A stretch of 64,000 bases of DNA, taken from NCBI RefSeq assembly GCF_001619585.1, contig NZ_LQNT01000011.1, forward strand, positions 186,001-250,000. Reading direction: 5' to 3'. Origin of the DNA: Bhargavaea cecembensis. Its GTDB lineage: Bacteria; Bacillota; Bacilli; Bacillales_A; Planococcaceae. Under the pieces are notes generated by a model. It had not been told where the DNA came from. It did not search any database and saw only the letters and a program-made list of their open reading frames with translations. A program made the position numbers and the translations under genes. Shown here piece after piece: positions 58,812 to 64,000 of the stretch (positions are counted from its first letter, which is position 1; each line of letters begins with the position of its first letter).

Positions 58812-58931
58812 ATGGAGAATGAAAACAAATCACTCAGCCCCGCTGACATCTACACCGGCTACTACATCTTCTTTGGTGCTGTGGCGGGAGCGGTACTCGG
58901 TCTGTTGGCTTATGTGAAAGACTGGTTGTGA
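58812..58931 (+). CDS. Very small single-pass membrane protein
   Basis: 39 aa: a charged start MENENKSLSPADIY followed by one hydrophobic helix 'YIFFGAVAGAVLGLLAYV' and the end KDWL. It lies 16 bp after ytoQ and 4 bp before the acetyltransferase gene, which has no ribosome site of its own, so this small gene may be needed to couple translation. No family recognised. Confidence 0.55.
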   Translation: MENENKSLSPADIYTGYYIFFGAVAGAVLGLLAYVKDWL

Positions 58932-58935
58932 TGAA

Positions 58936-59433
58936 ATGAAGGTGCGGGAAGCTGTCTCGGCTGATGCGGCGGGTCTTGCGGAGACGATCGCCAGCGCAGA
59001 AGAATCCGGGATGATGCTGTTCGGGCCTGGCGAGCGCCGGCTCTCTCCGGATCAGGTGGAGCAGATGATCGTGAATTTCCTGGGGGACTCCGCTTCCGCC
59101 TTGTTCGTCGCGGAAGACACCGGCGGAATCACTGGCTACCTGATTGCACGCGGCGATGACACCGGCCGCACCCGCCACCGCGCCTATGTCGTCATCGGCG
59201 TCCATCACCGTGCCCGAGGCAAAGGTGTCGGCACCGCACTTTTCCGAAGGCTCGAAGATTGGGCTCGCGAACGCGGACTCCGGCGCCTAGAGCTGACCGT
59301 GATGACAGAAAATGATGCTGCCGTTGCCCTCTACCGGAAGATGGGATTCGAAGTGGAAGGCGTGAAGCGTGACTCGCTCGTCGTCGACGGCAGGTACGCG
59401 GATGAATATTACATGGCGAAGATCATTGAATGA
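58936..59433 (+). CDS. GNAT family N-acetyltransferase
   Basis: 165-aa acetyltransferase: 'VREAVSADAAGLAETIASAEES', 'HRAYVVIGVHHRARGKGVGTALFRRLEDWA' with the acetyl-CoA loop RARGKGVG, and 'VMTENDAAVALYRKMGFEVEGVKRD'. Close in pattern to RimI/YhhY-like enzymes; target unknown. Third gene of the ytoQ unit, ended by the hairpin at 59436. Confidence 0.9.
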   Translation: MKVREAVSADAAGLAETIASAEESGMMLFGPGERRLSPDQVEQMIVNFLGDSASALFVAEDTGGITGYLIARGDDTGRTRHRAYVVIGVHHRARGKGVGTALFRRLEDWARERGLRRLELTVMTENDAAVALYRKMGFEVEGVKRDSLVVDGRYADEYYMAKIIE

Positions 59434-59435
59434 GG

Positions 59436-59470
59436 AAAGCCGTCCGGCAGGTGCCGGACGGCTTCTTTAA
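59436..59470. terminator. Intrinsic terminator (start of the 59.4-kb compound element)
   Basis: Perfect 13-bp stem AAGCCGTCCGGCA / TGCCGGACGGCTT. The copy at 63183 has the same stem with one mismatch and stands at the same distance from its array. Confidence 0.85.
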
Positions 59471-59482
59471 TGTTGTCTCCAA

Positions 59483-59611
59483 TTTCGTCGTTCCGGACGA
59501 CAGGTTCGTCATTCGCTTTAAAGACGGCTGTGAATGGCGAAATAATTAGGGCGAATGACGAGATTGGACCTCTGAATGATGTGACCTAATACCTGAATGC
59601 CGAAATCGGCA
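59483..59611. repeat. 21-nt period array, family 4, with orientation flip (2 + 4 units)
   Basis: Two units in TTTCGTC orientation (59483, 59504), a short junction CTTTAAAGACGG, then four units in the reverse GAATGACGAAAT orientation (59528, 59549, 59570, 59591). The two halves can partly pair with each other. A further GAATGACGAAAT copy overlaps the lldP stop. The whole block from 59436 is a near-duplicate of 63183-63359. Confidence 0.88.
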
Positions 59612-59648
59612 AGTCCCGCTGTCAGCCTCATCGGAATGACGAAATGAT

Positions 59649-61256
59649 TCATCCGATGAAGTGCAACAAGACAGTCACGCCCGACACACAGACACCGGCA
59701 ATCAGTGCGAATACGAGTGTAACTTTGTACACTTCGGATTCCTTTCCTTGAGAACCCGTCGTGCTCGTTCCCAGTACGACATTGGCAGGAGCGATGACAT
59801 TGCCGATGGAACCGCCCGTTCCCTGTGCAGCAATGACGAGCGGAAGGGATAAGTCATCCATCGAATCCACGACGGCTCCGTGCAGCGGAGCAAACAGAAC
59901 GTTGGATGACGTGCTCGATGAGGTCATAAACGCCCCCATCATCCCGATCACGTTCGCGAGAGCCGCATAAACCGCCGGCGTTGATACTTCTGCGATCCCA
60001 AGTGCGAGCACACCTGTCTGGCCAGAGCTTTCCATGATCATCGTCATCGTCAGGAAGCCGGTAATCGCAAGAGATGCCCCTAAAGCATTGCCCTTGATTC
60101 CTTCCCAGACATTTTTCAGCGTGTCATCCCGGTGCAGGCCCAAGTGTTTGTACCAGAAGAAGGCGAAAACTGCAGACAACAGCAGGTAGAATCCCGGATG
60201 GGTAAATGGAGCGATCGGGGAATACGATTCTTCTGCTTCCACTTCAAACCCATAGCCTGTGTCCACCGCCGGAAAAGAAAAGCCGAATTGGACCTGGTCC
60301 AAGAAGCTTTGGATCGGCTGGATGCCGAGAAAAACGACGCTGACTACCGTCAGGAAGTAATAGGGCATGAAGGCCTGATGCAGGGAAATATCCGGCTTTT
60401 CTTCTTCCTCGGAGCCAGATTCCTCCATAATCTCTGTCTCTTCTTCCGTCTCGGATTTCTCACTGTACTTCTCCCGTTTTGCCAGCAGGAACAGTGCACC
60501 CAGAGCCAGTATTCCGGGTATGAAGGCGCTCAATTCAGCATTGAAGCTGACAATTGCCAGCTGTCCGCCTCCATGGATCAGCGAGATCACCAGTACCGCA
60601 AGAAGACCTTCCTTGACCCCTTCCCACCGGGCAAACAGCCAGCAGATCATCAGGCCGGCCAGCAGGTTCGGAATCCATAAGAGGATGGCCGTATAAAGGA
60701 GCGTCGCAGTCGTATTCTCGATCTCAACTGCGCTCAAGGTCGCAATCCAGCCGACACCAAGTGTGCCAAACATATTGGCCCACGCATGCCCGATCAACGG
60801 GATGATCACTGCCGGGATCGGATTAACTCCAATTCCGACAAGAAGCGGTGCGACCACGGCGATCGGAACACCGAATCCGGCCACCCCCTGCAGGAAAGAC
60901 GCAAACACCCAGCCAAAGCCGAGCACAAGGAACAGTTTATTCTCACTATGATTCTGAATTTCTTCCCGGATGACTTTAAATGATCCGGATTCATCGGTGA
61001 TATGGTAAAGCATCAATGCAAACCATACGACCAGCAGTATGAAAAAGGCTTCCCACAGTCCTTTGCCGAATCCGACCGCAATGTTGTCCAGCGGCGCCTC
61101 GAACATGAAGTAGCTGATGGCTGCTGCAATCGCCATGGCGATCCAGCCGGAAGTGCCGCCTGACCATTTTAAGACGATCATCATGACAAGCAGCAGGATC
61201 AGCGGGGAAATCGCCAGTGACCAATGCAGGATATCGACCGGCAAGTTATTGTCCAT
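59649..61256 (-). CDS. L-lactate permease (LctP family)
   Basis: 535-aa membrane transporter with about twelve or more helices: 'GGTSGWIAMAIAAAISYFMF', 'GFGWVFASFLQGVAGFGVPIAVVAPLL' (the conserved SFLQGVAGFGVP), 'GHAWANMFGTLGVGW', 'GMMGAFMTSSSTSSNVLFAPLH' and 'GSIGNVIAPANVVLGTSTTG'. An acidic loop (about 245-275) is cytoplasmic. It imports L- or D-lactate or glycolate with protons. It follows the gamma-glutamyltransferase gene by 30 bp on the same strand, so the two are probably co-transcribed. Confidence 0.95.
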   Translation of the reverse strand: MDNNLPVDILHWSLAISPLILLLVMMIVLKWSGGTSGWIAMAIAAAISYFMFEAPLDNIAVGFGKGLWEAFFILLVVWFALMLYHITDESGSFKVIREEIQNHSENKLFLVLGFGWVFASFLQGVAGFGVPIAVVAPLLVGIGVNPIPAVIIPLIGHAWANMFGTLGVGWIATLSAVEIENTTATLLYTAILLWIPNLLAGLMICWLFARWEGVKEGLLAVLVISLIHGGGQLAIVSFNAELSAFIPGILALGALFLLAKREKYSEKSETEEETEIMEESGSEEEEKPDISLHQAFMPYYFLTVVSVVFLGIQPIQSFLDQVQFGFSFPAVDTGYGFEVEAEESYSPIAPFTHPGFYLLLSAVFAFFWYKHLGLHRDDTLKNVWEGIKGNALGASLAITGFLTMTMIMESSGQTGVLALGIAEVSTPAVYAALANVIGMMGAFMTSSSTSSNVLFAPLHGAVVDSMDDLSLPLVIAAQGTGGSIGNVIAPANVVLGTSTTGSQGKESEVYKVTLVFALIAGVCVSGVTVLLHFIG

Positions 61257-61286
61257 TATTCATCCCTCCATTGCAGTGAAACTTAC

Positions 61287-62936
61287 TTACCAGCATAAGG
61301 CGATTCCGTCCCCACGCGGATCCGCTCCTGCACTATAAATCCCGGTTTTCGGGTCAATCAGGATGCCCTGTGCATGTCCCATAACCTGATCAAAGTTGTC
61401 GACCACTTCCACCTCGTGTCCGCGGCCTTTCAATTCTTCGATCACGTCATCCGGGACTCTCCCCTCCAGCTTCAGCGTGGAACTGTCCGCTCCCCACGTT
61501 CTTCCATACAGCCAACGCGGTGCTTCAATGGCCTGCTGCATGTCATAGCCGAAATCGATGACTCTGGTCAGCATGGCACACTGGGTCTGGGGCTGCCCTT
61601 CCCCGCCCATCGAACCGAACAGCATGAACGGTTTGCCATCCTTTAGCGCCATTCCGGGGATAATGGTGTGGAATGTGCGCTTGTTCGGTTCCAATGAATT
61701 GGGGTGTGACGCTTCCAGGCTAAAGTGGGACCCGCGATTATGTATCAAGAAACCGCAGCCCTCCGGCATGAATCCGGATCCGAATTCATGGTAGATGCTC
61801 TGAATCAGCGAGATGCAGTTGCCTTCCCGGTCCGCCACACAGAGGTAGGCGGTATCGCGCCCCGGTTTGACATCCGGCAAGTCTTCCAGAGTCTCTGTTG
61901 GAAAGGCTTCTTCCCATGAGAAACGTTGATTGACTTCTGCCGAGAACGATTTGGACAGGAGCCGTTCATAGGGGAGGTCGATGGTTTCCGGATCGGTCAC
62001 CCATTCATCCCTGTAACGGAACTTCAGCTTGGCAGTTTCGGCCAGCAGATGATAATAATCCGCGCTTCCGTCTTGAATCGATTGGAGGTCGTATTTCTCC
62101 AGCATGTTCAGCATCATCAAAACGGCAATGCCCTGGGTGTTCAGTTTAACCTGGAAGATATCGTATCCCCTATACGTCGCGGATAAAGGTTCGTCCCACT
62201 CAGACGTATGCTTTTCGAAATCTTCCCTGGTCAGCAAACCACCGTACTCTTCCATCGCCTTGATGATCTTGTCTGTGATGGCACCATTGTAAAATGCCTC
62301 TTTCCCGTAACGTTGGATCTGTTTTAAAGACCACGCCAAATCAGGCTGAACGAGCTGTTCACCGGGTGAAAGTGGCTGGCCATCTTTTAAATACACCTTT
62401 CCCGCTGTCGCAAATTCTCTTAATAAATCAACCTTGTCGGCGATGTAACCGCTCAATTTATCCGTAACCGGAAAACCCTCTTCGGCATAATGAATGGCGT
62501 CTTCAAAAAGGGTGGGCCAATCCAGTTTTCCGTACTCATAATGGAGAGCCCACCATCCATCAACCGCCCCGGGAACTGTAATGGCCGCCAAAGGCCCGCG
62601 TTCCGGAATGTTGCCATAGTCATTCTCTTTGTAAACGTCCCGGCTCACCCTGTTTCCGGCCCTGCCGCTGCCATTCAGCGATTTGACCTCCCCCTCATTC
62701 CGGTCCCGGACCAACGCAAAGAGGTCTCCGCCCAGTCCGGCCATATGCGGGAGTACTACGCAGAGGACGGCATTGGCCGCAATGGCGGCATCCACCGCGT
62801 GGCCGCCACGCCTGAGGATATTCTCTCCCGTCTGTGTCGCCAGATAATGGGGCGAAGCAACCGCTCCATTCGTACCACGCGCAACAGGCCTGCCTGTCTC
62901 GAATAAAGTCCTATTTTTCTCTACTTTCTCCGGCAA
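61287..62936 (-). CDS. Gamma-glutamyltransferase family protein
   Basis: 549-aa Ntn-hydrolase of the GGT family, made as a precursor that self-cleaves before a Thr. 'GRPVARGTNGAVASPHYLATQTGENILRRGGHAVDAAIAANAVLCVV' holds the family start (as several motifs), and 'GRDTAYLCVADREGNCISLIQS' the cleavage region, where Asp-Thr-Ala replaces the usual Thr-Thr-His. 'FGSMGGEGQPQTQ' is the conserved Gly-rich block. There is no signal peptide, so it is the cytosolic or acylase-like branch. TTG 62936 follows AAGGAGG with 6-nt spacing. Confidence 0.9.
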   Translation of the reverse strand: MPEKVEKNRTLFETGRPVARGTNGAVASPHYLATQTGENILRRGGHAVDAAIAANAVLCVVLPHMAGLGGDLFALVRDRNEGEVKSLNGSGRAGNRVSRDVYKENDYGNIPERGPLAAITVPGAVDGWWALHYEYGKLDWPTLFEDAIHYAEEGFPVTDKLSGYIADKVDLLREFATAGKVYLKDGQPLSPGEQLVQPDLAWSLKQIQRYGKEAFYNGAITDKIIKAMEEYGGLLTREDFEKHTSEWDEPLSATYRGYDIFQVKLNTQGIAVLMMLNMLEKYDLQSIQDGSADYYHLLAETAKLKFRYRDEWVTDPETIDLPYERLLSKSFSAEVNQRFSWEEAFPTETLEDLPDVKPGRDTAYLCVADREGNCISLIQSIYHEFGSGFMPEGCGFLIHNRGSHFSLEASHPNSLEPNKRTFHTIIPGMALKDGKPFMLFGSMGGEGQPQTQCAMLTRVIDFGYDMQQAIEAPRWLYGRTWGADSSTLKLEGRVPDDVIEELKGRGHEVEVVDNFDQVMGHAQGILIDPKTGIYSAGADPRGDGIALCW

Positions 62937-63052
62937 ATTACCCCTCCTTATAATTCTTCCTCTAGTTCCTCCTTCCCCCGAGAATTCCGACAAAACTGAA
63001 AGAAGTGACATTTAGGTGAACAACTAGCAATATGTCTGGACATTCACCGGGC

Positions 63053-63076
63053 ACAAAAAAACCGCCACGGATGGCG
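63053..63076 (-). terminator. Intrinsic terminator (minus strand)
   Basis: CCGCCA / TGGCGG with a T7 run on the minus strand. It lies in the 397-bp gap 62937-63333 and probably stops transcription from the HIT-acetyltransferase genes. Confidence 0.75.
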
Positions 63077-63182
63077 GCATCAATGCTGGTCTTATAGGCG
63101 GCTGCTCAAGAAAAACGGCGATACTGTTGCTGGGGGGCCGGACCTTCTGGGTTATGCAAACGTTGGCTTTTATTAAAGATAA

Positions 63183-63216
63183 GGAAGCCGTCAGGCAAGT
63201 GCCGGACGGCCTTTCA
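63183..63216. terminator. Intrinsic hairpin (start of the 63.2-kb compound element)
   Basis: GCCGTCAGGCA / TGCCGGACGGC with one mismatch; counterpart of the hairpin at 59436. Confidence 0.65.
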
Positions 63217-63230
63217 ATGCTGATCTTCGA

Positions 63231-63359
63231 TTTCGTCATTCCGGACGACAGTTTCGTCATTTGCTTCAAAGACGGTCGCGAATGACGAAATTAATCGGAG
63301 GAATGATGAGATTGAGCCGCGGAATGACGAAACCTAAAGCCCGATTGATGAAATCGGAG
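63231..63359. repeat. 21-nt period array, family 4, with orientation flip (2 + 4 units)
   Basis: Units TTTCGTCATTCC at 63231 and 63252, junction CTTCAAAGACGG, then reversed units at 63276, 63297, 63318 and 63339 (core GAATGACGAAA). Same order and spacing as at 59483. The last one and a half units overlap the 3' end of the acetyltransferase gene (63334-63359), supplying its final residues. Confidence 0.88.
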
Positions 63360-63861
63360 GGGGATCATCTGTTCCAAAACTCTCACGGCTCAGCGAATAA
63401 ATCACCTGCTCCTCCCCGAACCGCTCCACCCGTCTTTCCTCTTTCATTCCAATCCGCTCCAGCAATCGGCGGGAAGCCGTGTTGGCGGCCTGAGTTTCTG
63501 CGAGCAGCCGTTCCTGCCTCAGGTCACGGAAAGCATGCAGGATGACTTCCTTTGCCGTCTCGGTTCCGAAGCCCCTGCCCCAGTACTCGGGCATGAGCTG
63601 ATAGGAAATTTCCAGCGCCTCCCCGTCATGGTGAATGTCCAGCGAAATGGTACCGAGAAATGCCCCGTCGTCCTGTTTCCGGATCATCCAGCAACTTTCA
63701 GGGTTCTTGAGCATATCCGCGAATGCCCGCTCCACTTGGGCGCCTGTCCTTGTTCCGCCCAGAAAGGCGCGGACCTTCTCGTTCCCATAGAGCAATTGGA
63801 CGTCATTCAGGTCACCCGCAGCCGGAGGCTCCAATACACAACGTTCGGTTTGCAGTCTCAT
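63334..63861 (-). CDS. GNAT family N-acetyltransferase (RimJ-like)
   Basis: 175-aa acetyltransferase of the ribosomal-protein acetyltransferase type: 'LQTERCVLEPPAAGDLNDVQLLY', 'ISYQLMPEYWGRGFGTETAKEVILHAF' (acetyl-CoA loop GRGFGTE) and 'TQAANTASRRLLERIGMKEERR'. The last residues (TDDPPPISSIGL) are encoded by the family 4 repeat array, so the natural C-terminus was altered by the element. The ATG overlaps the stop of the upstream HIT gene (ATGA), showing coupling. Confidence 0.9.
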   Translation of the reverse strand: MRLQTERCVLEPPAAGDLNDVQLLYGNEKVRAFLGGTRTGAQVERAFADMLKNPESCWMIRKQDDGAFLGTISLDIHHDGEALEISYQLMPEYWGRGFGTETAKEVILHAFRDLRQERLLAETQAANTASRRLLERIGMKEERRVERFGEEQVIYSLSRESFGTDDPPPISSIGL

Positions 63862-64000
63862 TCCTGCATCGCTCCTCTGATCTTCTTCTCCAGGAAGTCA
63901 AAATTGACTGAAGCCAAGTCAATCTCCGGCTCCGTCCATCCGAAACCGTCTCCTTTGTACCGGGGAACAATGTGCATATGATAATGCTCCACATCTTTGA
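63858..64000 (-). CDS. HIT family protein, 5' end outside window (partial)
   Basis: The last 47 codons of a histidine-triad hydrolase or transferase. The active-site triad is visible as 'HYHMHIVPRYKGDGFGW' (H-x-H-x-H-x-x), followed by a C-terminal helix 'DFLEKKIRGAMQE'. Such enzymes hydrolyse dinucleotides or AMP-conjugates. Its stop overlaps the acetyltransferase start, so the two are one operon. The start lies beyond the right edge. Confidence 0.8.
   Translation of the reverse strand, partial: KDVEHYHMHIVPRYKGDGFGWTEPEIDLASVNFDFLEKKIRGAMQE

Noticed and set aside
63024-63269. 81-codon minus-strand frame past the acetyltransferase gene
   Set aside because: It covers terminator and array sequence and has no ribosome site.

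Overview
The window looks like chromosomal DNA of an endospore-forming Bacillota with a GC content above 50%, probably a Planococcaceae/Caryophanaceae or Bacillaceae member. The evidence is a small acid-soluble spore protein, a complete gerA-type germination operon, a YjcZ-type small protein, strong AGGAGG ribosome sites with frequent TTG/GTG starts, preQ1-I riboswitches and many proteins whose closest remembered relatives are from Bacillus (YqiG, QueF, QueC, FosB, Amj, YtoQ, UvsE, KatE). No rRNA, tRNA, CRISPR array, prophage or insertion sequence was recognised.

Layout. 1-7.7 kb: an amidohydrolase, an IclR regulator coupled to an Old Yellow Enzyme gene broken by a 13-bp tandem duplication, an ACR3/BASS-like transporter, an SDR, a DUF3817 protein and a pirin. 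7.8-10.8 kb: the alternate lipid II flippase Amj and a queuosine-precursor locus (queF, queC, a VUT-family transporter) with two preQ1-I riboswitches. 11-16 kb: fosB, an acetyltransferase, a resolvase-like protein, a SulP transporter, an HxlR regulator with a DsbA-fold partner, and an alpha/beta SASP. 16-20 kb: gerAA-AB-AC. 20-25 kb: a flavin monooxygenase operon and a large catalase whose distal Asn motif is missing. 25.7-30.8 kb: a defence-like group (DUF7669-like protein, MazG-like pyrophosphohydrolase plus PLD-helicase, GmrSD-like DUF262/DUF1524 protein).

34.7-47.8 kb: an aromatic-ring catabolic locus split in two. The left part has a flavin reductase, an FAD synthetase-like protein, the last 20 codons of a lost FAA-hydrolase gene, and a XylR_N/V4R/PucR regulator. 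The right part has a flavin-dependent monooxygenase, an extradiol dioxygenase and a meta-cleavage hydrolase, arranged like HsaA/C/D with the flavin reductase as HsaB. Between them (38.3-44.6 kb) lies an AT-richer accessory block of small membrane proteins, acetyltransferases, a metallo-beta-lactamase-fold protein and VOC proteins. A 13-base-identical bipartite motif occurs in both promoter regions, and a perfect cre box lies in front of the monooxygenase operon. 48-64 kb: a second resolvase-like protein, a yjcZ gene, DinB, a YozG-type regulator with two DUF2975 proteins, MFS, methyltransferases, uvsE, ytoQ, L-lactate permease with a gamma-glutamyltransferase, and an acetyltransferase/HIT pair.

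The most unusual structure is not a gene. At least ten intergenic places carry short arrays of degenerate repeats with an exact or near-exact 21-nt period. They fall into four sequence families, mostly beside terminators and gene 3' ends, and two arrays form near-duplicate elements in which the unit orientation flips.
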